A DNA stretch of 64,000 nucleotides from Paenibacillus pabuli (GCF_023101145.1 NZ_CP073714.1:1984001-2048000), one strand, 5' to 3'. Positions 41,149-49,941 are shown, counted from the stretch's first letter. A program made the numbers and translations. The notes: generated from the letters alone by a model not told the origin.

Positions 41149-42069
41149 ATGACAGAACAGAAGATACAGACAGAGGATGATCATATACAGGGCGAAACAG
41201 GTTCAACTGTGGGGAAATCGAAAGAGTTCGACTCAAACGTCCGTGTGGCGTTAATTACGGGTACTTCGAGTGGATTCGGTATGCTTACGGCGGTTACGCT
41301 GGCTAAACAAGGATATCGTGTTGTGGCAACGATGCGAGATTTGAGTCGGAATGTGGAATTAGTAAGGCTGGCGGAGCAGGAGGGTATCTCGGATCGGGTA
41401 CAGGTTATTCGGCTGGATGTGACGGATGCTGATTCAGTGCAGGAGGCTGTTCAGACAGTACTTCAGAACAATGGGCGGATCGATATGCTGGTGAACAATG
41501 CAGGGTTTGCGCTTGGCGGATTTATTGAGGAAGTATCCATGGATGATTGGCGTAGGCAAATGGAAACGAATCTGTTTGGCTTGATTGCCGTTACACGTGC
41601 GGTCCTGCCTGTCATGCGTGAGCAAAAGCAGGGATTGATCATCAACTTGTCCAGCGTCAGTGGATTGTCCGGTTTCCCGGGTTATGCGCCGTATGCTGCA
41701 TCCAAATTCGCCGTGGAAGGTTTCACGGAAAGTTTGCGTCATGAGATGTCTTCGTTCGGCGTCCGGGTTGTGCTCGTAGAGCCAGGTGCTTATCGTACTC
41801 CCATCTGGAGTAAAGGGTTGGGTGAAATTCATAGAAGCGATCATTCTCCCTATAAAGATAAGCTGGACGCGGTTCTTCGTTATTCCCAGCATGCTGGAGA
41901 GACTGCACCCGATCCGCAGGAAGTGGCTGATCTGATTGCTCGTATCGCACGGATGCGTGCACCAAGACTTCGTTATGCGCTGGGCAAAGGCTCGCGGTTA
42001 CTTATTATCGGGAAGCTGCTGCTTCCATGGAAATGGCTGGAGTGGATTATAGCGCGTGGATTGAAATAG
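41149..42069 (+). CDS. Short-chain dehydrogenase/reductase
   Basis: A 306-residue SDR; the ATG at 41149 lies behind GAAGAGGAGA, better than the more upstream in-frame ATG at 41113. Classical SDR motifs are all present: ITGTSSGFG (37-44), LDVTDADSV, VNNAGFALGG, SSVSG and PYAASKFAVEGF with Tyr182 and Lys186. The first 28 residues are polar and rich in Glu and Thr, outside the fold. The C-terminal end carries a hydrophobic stretch (LLIIGKLLLPWKWLEWIIA) that may bind the membrane. It is the sixth gene of the biosynthetic operon, 36 bases after the ligase. Confidence 0.9.
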   Translation: MTEQKIQTEDDHIQGETGSTVGKSKEFDSNVRVALITGTSSGFGMLTAVTLAKQGYRVVATMRDLSRNVELVRLAEQEGISDRVQVIRLDVTDADSVQEAVQTVLQNNGRIDMLVNNAGFALGGFIEEVSMDDWRRQMETNLFGLIAVTRAVLPVMREQKQGLIINLSSVSGLSGFPGYAPYAASKFAVEGFTESLRHEMSSFGVRVVLVEPGAYRTPIWSKGLGEIHRSDHSPYKDKLDAVLRYSQHAGETAPDPQEVADLIARIARMRAPRLRYALGKGSRLLIIGKLLLPWKWLEWIIARGLK

Positions 42070-42120
42070 AATCAGCTAAGAAACTCAATCACCAAATAAA
42101 AAAACACTGGAGGCCTTTAT

Positions 42121-42702
42121 ATGAAAATCGCTTTTGTTTTGTTTGATGGTCTGACTTTCCTTGATTTTGCAGGATTTTATGATGTGATCAATCGGTTGAA
42201 TTTCTTTGAACAAACCAAAGGCACAACGTGGGAAACCTGTGCGATGACAGATCAGGTTACAGACGAATCAGGCCTAACGTTGAAGGTGGACCGGGTGAAG
42301 CCTAGTCTGGCGGAATATGATCTCGTTTTTGTGCCTGGTGGCATGGGAACACGCAAGCTTCGATTCGATGAGGCTTTTGTGGGTTGGCTGAGACAGGCCG
42401 AGAATGTTCCACTAAAGGTATCCGTGTGCACAGGCTCTCTGCTGATGGGGGCAGCTGGGTTTTTAACAGGTAAAAAAGCAACGACGCATCCCAATGTCTA
42501 TGATCTGCTTGAGCCTTATGCTGCCGAGGTGATTCAAACCCGGATTGTGAAAGACGGAAATGTGATTACAGCCGGAGGGGTAGCAACGTCCATTGATCTT
42601 GGGATCTATGTCGTAGGTTTGCTTGCAGGCCAGGAAGCCGCAGCGAATGTAAAGCTCCAGATCGATTATCCTTATGACATGCAGGGAGTGGTTGAAGCAT
42701 GA
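42121..42702 (+). CDS. DJ-1/PfpI family protein (isonitrile-hydratase-like)
   Basis: A 193-residue protein with ACTGGAGG about eight bases upstream. The opening IAFVLFDGLTFLDFAGFYDV contains the conserved Asp/Glu pair of the group, DLVFVPGGMGTRKLRF is the central strand, and KVSVCTGSLLMGAAGFLTGK holds the nucleophile Cys103. ATTHPNVYDLL is the downstream motif shared with isonitrile hydratases and the regulatory PfpI domains of AraC factors. It follows the SDR gene by 51 bases without a visible terminator and overlaps the next gene by an ATGA, so it may be transcribed with the biosynthetic operon. Confidence 0.9.
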   Translation: MKIAFVLFDGLTFLDFAGFYDVINRLNFFEQTKGTTWETCAMTDQVTDESGLTLKVDRVKPSLAEYDLVFVPGGMGTRKLRFDEAFVGWLRQAENVPLKVSVCTGSLLMGAAGFLTGKKATTHPNVYDLLEPYAAEVIQTRIVKDGNVITAGGVATSIDLGIYVVGLLAGQEAAANVKLQIDYPYDMQGVVEA

Positions 42703-43281
42703 ATGGAGGTCGGAAGGAGAACGTGTTCATCCTTCGTAATATACGCAGGGATGAGGCAGAGAAATATTGGGCCTTTGCGGCTGGAAGCGCTGAAAAATCA
42801 TCCGGAAGTCTTCGGGGCTTCATTTGAAATGTCGATTCAGCTTCCCATGAGTGAAGTGCAGGAACGTATACATACAGAACCCGATAATTACATTCTGGGG
42901 GCATACACCGAAGAAGGCAACCTCGCAGGAACGATGGGTTTCAAAAGAGAACATGGACTTAAGCTGAGGCACAAAGGATACATCTGGGGAGTTTATGTCT
43001 TACCGTCTTATCGTGGATGTGGACTTGCTTCCCGCATGCTCCGCGAAGTGTTGGATCGGGGCAGGGAGTTGGAAGGCATTGAGCAAATCAATCTCAGTGT
43101 AGTTACCACAAACGAGTCAGCAAGGCGAATGTATGAGCAGCACGGTTTTGAAACCTATGGCATTGAGCGTAATGCACTGGTTGTTCAGGGAAAAGGTTAC
43201 GATGAGGCTCATATGACGTACTTTTATGCTGATCGTTTACATGAGAGGGTTAAGCATGTTCAACAAGGCGGTGACATATGA
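42699..43281 (+). CDS. GNAT acetyltransferase, frameshifted near the N-terminus
   Basis: The likely start ATG overlaps the previous stop (ATGA). The first frame gives ENVFILRNIRRDEAEKYW, a standard GNAT N-terminus, and then runs to a stop at 42825. The downstream frame gives PLRLEALKNHPEVFGASFEM onwards to 43281. They join at GGG 42769-42771, where one G fewer would read YWPLRLEAL as in relatives. Motif A is YRGCGLASRMLREVLDRG and motif B NESARRMYEQHGFETYG. As written, only a shorter protein from 42703 or 42751 can be made, lacking the first strand. It is followed by an ATGA overlap with the kinase-like gene. Confidence 0.75.
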
Positions 43282-44162
43282 CGGACACGATTCAGCTTGA
43301 ACTTGACGGCATTTCTTTTGAGTTAAAAGAATCTCATTCATTCGATTGGATCGCGCGCCTGGGAACCGTATTTCGTGTGTTTGACCAGCAGGATTCCGGC
43401 AATTTGTCCTTTGGTGTTCTGGGTCAGGACGGAAAGCGAAAATTCGTGAAATATGCGGGAGCACGTACGATACATGCGAACAGTTTGAGTGCACCTGCCG
43501 AAGCGATTCATTGTTTGAAATCATCCGCTTCCATATACGAAGATTTGGCACATGACACATTGATTCGTTTAAAAGACCATTTTGCAACGGAACATGGTTA
43601 CGCCTGTGTATTTGATTGGGTGGAAGGAGAATGTCTGCATTCCCATTGGGATTTTCCACCACCAGCCAAATATGATGACCCTCTTTCACCCTATTATCGA
43701 TTCAGGCAGCTCCCGGTAAAGACACGTATTCAGGCAATGGAGCAGATTTTGGATTTTCATATCGAAGTGGAGCGGAGAGGGTATGTAGCGGTTGATTTTT
43801 ACGATGGCAGTCTGATCTATGATTTTGACATACAAATGATGAAAATATGCGATATTGATTTGTATCGAAAGGGCTCTTTCATGAATACGATGGGACGGAT
43901 GTGGGGGTCATCCCGTTTTATGTCTCCTGAGGAGTTTGAATTAGGTGCACGAATAGATGGAGTCACGAATGTATTTAATATGGGGGCGATAGCTTTCACC
44001 CTGTTCGGTGGAGAGCTGGATCGTTCATATGCCAGATGGGATGCCGGAGAAGCATTGTACCAGGTGGTTATTCGAGCGATAGACCCAGAGCGTGCACGAC
44101 GCTATGCATCGGTTGCTGAATTGGGTGCTGCATGGAAAAAAGCAAAGTTACAGGATAAATGA
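43278..44162 (+). CDS. Eukaryotic-like protein kinase-fold protein with altered active site
   Basis: A 294-residue soluble protein that begins in an ATGA overlap. Kinase landmarks can be followed: VKY with Lys58 as the possible VAIK lysine; the catalytic loop region YVAVDFYDGSLIYDF (Asp173, Asp176) in place of HRD; DID at 192-194 in place of DFG; and MWGSSRFMSPEEFELGARID, which resembles the activation loop and APE motif. VTNVFNMGAIAFTLFGGE matches the F-helix and following segment of protein kinases. The glycine-rich loop is not obvious. It may phosphorylate a small molecule or protein, or be a degenerate kinase. Confidence 0.8.
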   Translation: MTDTIQLELDGISFELKESHSFDWIARLGTVFRVFDQQDSGNLSFGVLGQDGKRKFVKYAGARTIHANSLSAPAEAIHCLKSSASIYEDLAHDTLIRLKDHFATEHGYACVFDWVEGECLHSHWDFPPPAKYDDPLSPYYRFRQLPVKTRIQAMEQILDFHIEVERRGYVAVDFYDGSLIYDFDIQMMKICDIDLYRKGSFMNTMGRMWGSSRFMSPEEFELGARIDGVTNVFNMGAIAFTLFGGELDRSYARWDAGEALYQVVIRAIDPERARRYASVAELGAAWKKAKLQDK

Positions 44163-44290
44163 GTGTGGAGTGATAAGTTAGCTCAAGCATAACAGACATC
44201 GGTATACTACGCATTCGCAATTGCGCAATATTCATTCGTATCTGGAAGGGGTATACCGTATAATGGAAATTAATGAGGGGGTGCTTGTTA

Positions 44291-44395
44291 ATGTATCAAT
44301 ATACGTTGTCAGGATGGATACCTGAATTGCTGAAGCAGCATGAAGCTGGAAAAAGAATTGCAGGCAAGTTGTTATTAGAAAGGTACATTCCGTAA
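44291..44395 (+). CDS. Small protein of 34 residues, possible coupled leader
   Basis: ATG at 44291 with GAGGGGG nine bases upstream, and a TAA at 44393 two bases before the ATG of the next gene. The predicted product starts MYQYTLSGWIPELLKQHEAG and is basic and helical. The next gene has no good ribosome binding site of its own, so translation of this short frame may be needed to start it. I know no family for it; the assignment rests on the ribosome binding site and spacing. Confidence 0.45.
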   Translation: MYQYTLSGWIPELLKQHEAGKRIAGKLLLERYIP

Positions 44396-44397
44396 TT

Positions 44398-45093
44398 ATG
44401 GATTTTATATCAAACCTTTCACCCTTGGATATGATGAACATACAGGCCGATACATTGTATACGATGGACGATCGGAAACGTCTGTTACGTATTAACGAAC
44501 CGGATGGCGGGCAGGCTCCAGCTTTATTTATTGGAATAACTTCTGCTGGGCCAAGTTCCTTTTATCATGAGCAGTTGCCGTCCTCTCTGATTGAGAAACT
44601 GGGATGTGAAACGGGGTTCCCACTTGATATTCCGAAGCTGATTCGGAGTGTGGAGACATTTAAGCCTGTGAAAAGTGTATGGATGGGCCCGGCGTATGCA
44701 TTTCCCGAAAAGTGTGGGCAATGGCATCCAAATGTTCAGCTTATTGATCCTCATCATACCTTTCAACTGGCAGAGCATTTTCCTGATTTTATAGAACTGC
44801 CGTATGAAAAAATGCCCGTTGCAGCTTATGTCATTGAGGATTCAGCTGTCGCTGTATGTTGTTCAGCCCGCGTATCCACTCAGGGTGCAGAGGCAAGCCT
44901 GTATACGGCGCCTGATTTCAGAGGACAGGGCTATGCAGCGGAGGCGGTAAAGTGCTGGCAGTATCATGTTAAAGAGAGCGGACGCATTCCGATCTATAGT
45001 ACATCATGGGATAATATAGCTTCGCAAACTGTTGCTCGGAAGCTGGGACTGATCCAATTTGGTGTGGATTTCAGCATCACGACTTCTTCATAA
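44398..45093 (+). CDS. GNAT family N-acetyltransferase, two-part
   Basis: A 231-residue protein with a non-catalytic N-terminal half (DTLYTMDDRKRLLRINEPDG, then LFIGIT) and a C-terminal GNAT core. Motif A is LYTAPDFRGQGYAAEAVKCW and the ending SQTVARKLGLIQFGVDFSIT is motif B. The N-terminal signature with LYT-DD-GRLLRINEPDG is recurrent in a Bacillales GNAT subgroup of unknown substrate. The start has a poor ribosome binding site and may be translated by coupling to the short frame at 44291. Confidence 0.85.
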   Translation: MDFISNLSPLDMMNIQADTLYTMDDRKRLLRINEPDGGQAPALFIGITSAGPSSFYHEQLPSSLIEKLGCETGFPLDIPKLIRSVETFKPVKSVWMGPAYAFPEKCGQWHPNVQLIDPHHTFQLAEHFPDFIELPYEKMPVAAYVIEDSAVAVCCSARVSTQGAEASLYTAPDFRGQGYAAEAVKCWQYHVKESGRIPIYSTSWDNIASQTVARKLGLIQFGVDFSITTSS

Positions 45094-45109
45094 AAAGGTG
45101 GATTCTTTT

Positions 45110-45673
45110 ATGTTAAATGAAGAACGTCGATACGCTATGCAGAAACCCGGAAACAAAAGTGATGGTGCTGCAATGATTAGGACTTTTGTACAAAATGACC
45201 TGCAATATGTCATTGAAGCGCATATCCGTATTTATCGGGATGAGTATAATTATGATCAGAGCTTTGCCGATTTTATCAAGAAAGCTGTCAATGATTTTGA
45301 ACGTACCGGCAATTACGAGAGAGAAATGGTATGGATCATCGAGCTGAACGGGACCGTTTCTGGCTGCATTGGCCTGACTCAACTGGATGAATATACTGCT
45401 CAATTACGCTGGTTCATCATCGAGCCGGAAGCTCGTAATGCAGGCTTGGGACGACAGCTTATCGAGCAGGCTATCCATTTTGCCAGAGATAAAAGTTATT
45501 CATCGATCATTTTATGGACCAATGAGTCTCTGTCAGGCGCGCGCAGATTGTATCAGTCATTCGGATTTGAAGTGGTTGAAATTCGAAAGCAGATCCTCTC
45601 AGGACAGGAGTTAACGGAAGAGAAATGGGAAATGATTCTAGGGCAGGTACAGGAGGAATTCCATGATTCGTAA
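45110..45673 (+). CDS. GNAT family N-acetyltransferase (MarR-fusion-like type)
   Basis: A 187-residue GNAT; the ATG at 45110 follows AAAAGGTG by nine bases. After a 30-residue polar leader the domain begins AAMIRTFVQNDLQYVIEAHI. LRWFIIEPEARNAGLGRQLI is motif A, and LYQSFGFEVVEIRKQILSGQ the C-terminal motif. The sequence resembles the acetyltransferase domain that in many bacteria is fused to a MarR regulator (EYGYDQSFADFI-like stretch YRDEYNYDQSFADFIKKAV), but here it stands alone. Its end overlaps the following lipoprotein gene by 11 bases. Confidence 0.88.
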   Translation: MLNEERRYAMQKPGNKSDGAAMIRTFVQNDLQYVIEAHIRIYRDEYNYDQSFADFIKKAVNDFERTGNYEREMVWIIELNGTVSGCIGLTQLDEYTAQLRWFIIEPEARNAGLGRQLIEQAIHFARDKSYSSIILWTNESLSGARRLYQSFGFEVVEIRKQILSGQELTEEKWEMILGQVQEEFHDS

Positions 45674-46049
45674 ACGAATTGCAAGCGGTGCGGTGATGCT
45701 GTGTACAGCATGGACGTTGTTGGCATGCTCGAACCAGGCGGAAAGTCAGGACGTAAGTTCGAAGATTGAAAGCAACCTTCAGCAAATCGTGAACGCACCT
45801 GAGGTTCTGACCAGCAGTAATCCAGGTGATTATATTGCCGCTAATACAGACGCGTATGCTCAGATTCTGAATACGGGTGAAGAGGGACTGAACGTCCTGA
45901 TTCAGCAGCTGGACTCAAGTTCAAATGATGGCCTTAAGGAATGGCTTATGGCTCAAGCAAGTACAGAGCTGCTCGGAGAACGTAATTCGGTGGAAAACTG
46001 GCAAAGTGGCAAAGACTGGCTCAGGCAGTATAAAATGAAGGTAGAATAA
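45663..46049 (+). CDS. Small predicted lipoprotein
   Basis: A 128-residue protein with a lipoprotein signal: basic start RKR, hydrophobic core and lipobox LLAC (Cys22). CAGGAGGAATTCC supplies the ribosome binding site inside the preceding gene. The mature part is helical and polar (NAPEVLTSSNPGDYIAANTD, AQASTELLGERNSVENWQSG) and ends KDWLRQYKMKVE. I do not recognise a known domain. It would sit on the outer face of the membrane; function unknown. Confidence 0.8.
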   Translation: MIRKRIASGAVMLCTAWTLLACSNQAESQDVSSKIESNLQQIVNAPEVLTSSNPGDYIAANTDAYAQILNTGEEGLNVLIQQLDSSSNDGLKEWLMAQASTELLGERNSVENWQSGKDWLRQYKMKVE

Positions 46050-46129
46050 CATAACTCACCTCCCAGTCATCATGAGCAGGAATGAGAGGTTCCAGGAACC
46101 TGAAAGAATACGTTATAGAGGTGAAACCC

Positions 46130-46906
46130 TTGAAGAAGAAAATTACATTTTTTGACTCGGGAATCGGTGGTTTAACCGTATTGCATAAGGCTTTGCATCA
46201 ATTCCCTGAAGAAGCATTTCTGTATTATGCCGATACGCTGCATGTTCCTTATGGAACCAAGTCCGCCGATGAGGTTAGAGGACATATCTTCAATTGCATG
46301 GAGGATATTGTTCAGGAAAATGTGCAAGCAATCGTAATAGCCTGTAATACAGCAACAAGTCTGGCAGTGAAGGATTTGCGTGCCAAGTATGATATCCCCG
46401 TGATCGGGATGGAACCTGCTGTTAAGCCGGCTGTCGAGATGAATCGAAAAAGCGGCAAAAGGGTGCTTGTATTTGCGACAGCCCTGACCTTGAGTCAGAC
46501 CAAATATCATGAATTGGTGTCCCGTGTGGATGATCATCATAGTGTCGATTCCCTTCCATTACCTGAACTTGTGGAGTGGTGTGAGCAGCTGGACTTTGAT
46601 CCGCAGAAAATGGAGGCGTACTTCCGGCTCAAACTGGCTGATTTTGATTTGGACTTATACGGTACAGTAGTACTGGGCTGCACGCATTATCCGTTCTACA
46701 CATCCATTCTTCGTACGGTTCTGCCAGATCATATTCAGATTATTGATGGCAGTAAAGGCACGGTTAACCGCTTGAAGCGGCTTCTTGGATTGGAAGACCA
46801 AAAGGGCATGTGGACAGAGGACCAAGTTACTTTTCTTAGTTCATCTGGCCGTTTGGAAGATCGGGAGAACATGCGAACTGCACTCCAGTATCTGGAGAAG
46901 CATTGA
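46130..46906 (+). CDS. murI: Glutamate racemase
   Basis: A 258-residue enzyme making D-glutamate for peptidoglycan. The TTG at 46130, six bases after AGAGGTG, gives the normal N-terminus KKKITFFDSGIGGLTVLHKA. The two catalytic cysteines are present in IACNTATS (Cys72) and LGCTHYPF (Cys184), and the substrate loop is YYADTLHVPYGTKSAD. It diverges from the usual Bacillus RacE (for example VGTPVFI-type motifs are absent), so it may be a second, specialised paralogue or the main copy; the window does not show which. It is followed by a histidine phosphatase gene. Confidence 0.9.
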   Translation: MKKKITFFDSGIGGLTVLHKALHQFPEEAFLYYADTLHVPYGTKSADEVRGHIFNCMEDIVQENVQAIVIACNTATSLAVKDLRAKYDIPVIGMEPAVKPAVEMNRKSGKRVLVFATALTLSQTKYHELVSRVDDHHSVDSLPLPELVEWCEQLDFDPQKMEAYFRLKLADFDLDLYGTVVLGCTHYPFYTSILRTVLPDHIQIIDGSKGTVNRLKRLLGLEDQKGMWTEDQVTFLSSSGRLEDRENMRTALQYLEKH

Positions 46907-46938
46907 ATGTAAGTTGTATTAGCAGGAGGTGAGGGACG

Positions 46939-47490
46939 ATGCAGTCTATTTTTCTTATCCGTCATGCCAAAGCAACAGGGCAAGAACCGAATGCCGAGCT
47001 TACGGATGAAGGACTTCGTCAGGCAGAAGAACTTGCTGAGATGTTGGGGGAGCACCCTATACAATATATTGTGTCCAGTCCGTGGAAAAGGGCACTTCAA
47101 ACCGCAGCGCCACTGGGCAAAACCGTCCTGCAGCATATACATACGGATGAACGTCTTCAAGAAAGGGTGCTTAGTACCCTTCATCTGGACAACTGGATGG
47201 ATGTGCTAGAACGTACATACACGGACGAAGACTGGACGGAAGAAGGTGGTGAATCTTCACGTTCTGCTACAGCACGGGGCCTTGAGGTGCTGCACGAGCT
47301 GTGGAGTCGACCGGAGCATAGCGGGGCTGTATTTACACATGGCAATCTGTTATCTCTGCTCATTCGCAGCCATGATGCATCCTTTGGATTCGAAGAGTGG
47401 AAAAAACTAACTAATCCTGATGTATATGTCCTGGAAAAACAGCAGGGAGATGAAATCTCACACAGCATTCGTCGTGTATGGCGAAGTTAA
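46939..47490 (+). CDS. Histidine phosphatase family protein
   Basis: A 183-residue branch-1 histidine phosphatase with GCAGGAGGTGAGG upstream of the ATG. The phosphohistidine site is FLIRHAKATGQ (Arg8-His9; the usual third residue Gly is Ala). ELTDEGLRQAEELAEML and VSSPWKRALQTAAPLG follow, with the second catalytic His in VFTHGNLLSLLIRS. This group includes phosphoglycerate-mutase-like and alpha-ribazole phosphatase-like enzymes; substrate is not evident. A terminator follows at 47495. Confidence 0.9.
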   Translation: MQSIFLIRHAKATGQEPNAELTDEGLRQAEELAEMLGEHPIQYIVSSPWKRALQTAAPLGKTVLQHIHTDERLQERVLSTLHLDNWMDVLERTYTDEDWTEEGGESSRSATARGLEVLHELWSRPEHSGAVFTHGNLLSLLIRSHDASFGFEEWKKLTNPDVYVLEKQQGDEISHSIRRVWRS

Positions 47491-47494
47491 ACAT

Positions 47495-47541
47495 AAAGAG
47501 AGTGCTCCAGCGATTTTGAAGATCGGCTAGAACACTCTTTT
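47495..47541. terminator. Bidirectional terminator
   Basis: AAAGAGAGTG (47495-47504) pairs with CACTCTTTT (47533-47541), with a bulged TC/GA inside. It lies between converging histidine phosphatase and DUF423 genes. Confidence 0.8.
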
Positions 47542-47559
47542 CAGTTTACGATGTTGGTT

Positions 47560-47922
47560 TTACAAAGCGGCAATTAATAACATGATCCAACCAGCCAAGA
47601 AAGCGACTCCGCCTAGGGGAGTGATCGCCCCTAGTTTTCGAACGCCAGTTACGCTTAGGGCATACAGACTGCCTGAGAACAAGAGAATGCCGGCGAATAG
47701 CATCCATCCGGCCAGCAACACAAGTGAAGGCTGCTCCAGTCGATCAGCGAGCAGTCCGAGCAGGATGATTCCAATTCCATGAATTAGGTGATACTGAACG
47801 CCAGTCTCGTATATTTTGATCATGTCGGTAGACAATCTGCGTTTGAGCGCATGTGCACCGAATGCGCCAAGGGCAACGGCAAGAAACATCATGATACTTC
47901 CAAGTACAATCAAGGTCTGCAT
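47560..47922 (-). CDS. DUF423 family membrane protein (YwdK-like)
   Basis: A 120-residue protein with four hydrophobic helices. The conserved DUF423 phrases are all seen: ALGAFGAHALKRRL near the N-terminus, ETGVQYHLIHGIGIILLGLL in the middle, and FSGSLYALSVTGVRKLGAIT with PLGGVAFLAGWIMLLIAAL at the end. The ATG at 47922 follows AGGAGACAAGACC. Widespread in bacteria, no known activity. It lies 58 bases downstream of coaA on the same strand. Confidence 0.93.
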   Translation of the reverse strand: MQTLIVLGSIMMFLAVALGAFGAHALKRRLSTDMIKIYETGVQYHLIHGIGIILLGLLADRLEQPSLVLLAGWMLFAGILLFSGSLYALSVTGVRKLGAITPLGGVAFLAGWIMLLIAAL

Positions 47923-47979
47923 GTGGTCTTGTCTCCTTTGAATGAGTATTAAGCAGAGTGTTTCTGCTCATTAAGATGC

Positions 47980-48909
47980 TTACAGCTTACGCAATTGGAT
48001 TCGCTGAATCGAATGGTCCGCTTCCTTTTTCAAAATGAGTCTGGCTCGTCCTTTGGTTGGAAGGATGTTTTCATGCAGATTTTTGGCATTGATATCTTTC
48101 CAGATCTGACTTGCCGTAATAACAGCCTCATCTTCTTCCAGATTGGCAAAACGACTGTGGAAGAAGGAGTTCTCATTCTGAAACGCTGTATTGCGCAGCA
48201 GCTTGAACCGCTCTATGTACCAGTGACGGATATGCTCCTCTTCTGCATCGATATAGATGGAGAAGTCAAAAAAATCACTGACCAGTAGTGGAGTTTCCTT
48301 TTTGACCTGGAGCACATTGATTCCTTCAATAATGAGGATATCCGGCTGACAGATGGCCTTTTCCTCGCCTGCAATAACGTCATAGGCAAGATGGGAGTAT
48401 ACGGGAGCCATCACTTCAGGTTTGCCTGATTTGACATCACCCATGAATTGAATCAATGACTTGATGTCGTAGCTTTCCGGGAATCCCTTCCGGTTCATGA
48501 TACCTTTCTCTTGCAGGATGGCATTGGGATACAGGAAACCATCCGTTGTGACCAGATCCACCTTGGGATTTCCTTTGCCTCTTGCAAGCATAGCCTGAAG
48601 CAGGCGGGCGGTTGTACTTTTGCCCACGGCAACGCTGCCCCCAATACCGATAATGTAGGGAGCATGATGTGCCTCTTTTTTCAAAAAAGATGCCGTTAAG
48701 TGATTCAGCTCTCGTGAAGCGCCTGCATATAAGTCAATAAAGTGGGTAAGAGGTAGATAAATATCCTCAACTTCTTGAATGGATACCTCTTCATTTAATC
48801 CCTTTAGCTGTTCCAATTCCGCTTTCGTAAGTGGAAGAGTGGTCTGGTACTTTTTCAAGTCAGCCCATTCCTTGCGGTTAAACTCGGTGTAAGGAGAGTA
48901 TAAATTCAT
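47980..48909 (-). CDS. coaA: Type I pantothenate kinase
   Basis: A 309-residue enzyme that phosphorylates pantothenate, the first step of coenzyme A synthesis. The ATG at 48909 gives the family N-terminus [20 protein letters not shown]. The P-loop is [20 protein letters not shown] near residue 85. [41 protein letters not shown] and [12 protein letters not shown] are type I hallmarks, and [20 protein letters not shown] completes the fold. The length is standard. Pantothenate kinase in many Bacillales is type III (CoaX), so the presence of type I is worth noting for pathway reconstruction. Confidence 0.95.
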   Translation of the reverse strand: MNLYSPYTEFNRKEWADLKKYQTTLPLTKAELEQLKGLNEEVSIQEVEDIYLPLTHFIDLYAGASRELNHLTASFLKKEAHHAPYIIGIGGSVAVGKSTTARLLQAMLARGKGNPKVDLVTTDGFLYPNAILQEKGIMNRKGFPESYDIKSLIQFMGDVKSGKPEVMAPVYSHLAYDVIAGEEKAICQPDILIIEGINVLQVKKETPLLVSDFFDFSIYIDAEEEHIRHWYIERFKLLRNTAFQNENSFFHSRFANLEEDEAVITASQIWKDINAKNLHENILPTKGRARLILKKEADHSIQRIQLRKL

Positions 48910-49103
48910 GAGATCCCGCTTTCTGTATGTAATGTTATGTTGGCACAATCATTAGTGTACCAAATTTCAGGGAACTGACAACACCTTTACATGGATAGGA
49001 TCCTTCGTATATTCCCTGAAAGTTGAGTGAAAAGCAACTTATAGGAAATTTTATACCAAATTATGTTAAAGTCAACGTATACCATGCGGAAGGGTGACAG
49101 CAA

Positions 49104-49889
49104 ATGATCGTATATGAGAGAGAGCATGATTTTGTTTTGACCGCACAGCATGAGCATGGACTAGTAGCCGGAGAAATGGCTTCCCATTGGAAATCGGAAA
49201 TGTTAATTGATGAAGCGCATCGGGAAGATCTGATTCTTGCTGCAAGAGAGCATGATCGGGGATGGATTGAACTGGATTCTGCGCCATTCTGGAATGATTA
49301 TAGTCAGATACCGTATTCGTTTCGTGATTTTCCGTTACGTCCGCGATTTGTATTTTACCGTAAAGGTATTGAAGAAGTTCGTGAGAAAAACCTGTATGCC
49401 GGGTTATTGTGCAGCATGATGTATACAGAATTGTTTCAAAACAATCTGGGTGCAAACGCCAATGATGATGAAGACATCAGGGAGTATCTGAACGATGAAC
49501 GGGAGCACCAGTTACGTTGGGAACAGCAGCTTGGAGGTGGTGAGGCGCTGAAACTCAGGCTGAAAAATGATGTCGAGATCATGCTTTTTTGTGATCAACT
49601 TAGTCTTTTTCTCTGTATGGAGGAACCCGGAACACCTGCTGCACGTTATGATTTTTTCGCTGATGGACTTGGCTGCACCTTCGATGCATGTTCAAGACAA
49701 CCCATTAAGGCAGAGTGGCTCTCCAATGAGAAAGTAGGATTGTCTTTTGTGCCGTTTGATGAGGACTTTACGGTGGTTATGCCTTACAAATCGGTGCCAA
49801 AAGCAAGTATCCGCAAATTTGGTCTGCTGCAGGCCTATCGCCGTGCCGAGTGGAAAGAGCGGCGGGTATCAATTACAGGCATGAGCTGA
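49104..49889 (+). CDS. DUF3891 family protein
   Basis: A 261-residue soluble protein; the ATG at 49104 follows GGAAGGGTGACAG. The His/Asp pattern of DUF3891 is visible: VLTAQHEHGLVAGEMASHW, ILAAREHDRGWIEL and YAGLLCSMMYTELF. These histidines and Asp suggest a metal site like HD-type hydrolases, although no activity has been reported to my knowledge. The second half is beta-rich (VEIMLFCDQLSLFLCMEE). It is divergent from coaA across a 194-base gap. Confidence 0.87.
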   Translation: MIVYEREHDFVLTAQHEHGLVAGEMASHWKSEMLIDEAHREDLILAAREHDRGWIELDSAPFWNDYSQIPYSFRDFPLRPRFVFYRKGIEEVREKNLYAGLLCSMMYTELFQNNLGANANDDEDIREYLNDEREHQLRWEQQLGGGEALKLRLKNDVEIMLFCDQLSLFLCMEEPGTPAARYDFFADGLGCTFDACSRQPIKAEWLSNEKVGLSFVPFDEDFTVVMPYKSVPKASIRKFGLLQAYRRAEWKERRVSITGMS

Positions 49890-49941
49890 GTATCGTCTAT
49901 GGATATTTGGTTCAAATGAAGAATATTTCATATACCATAAT

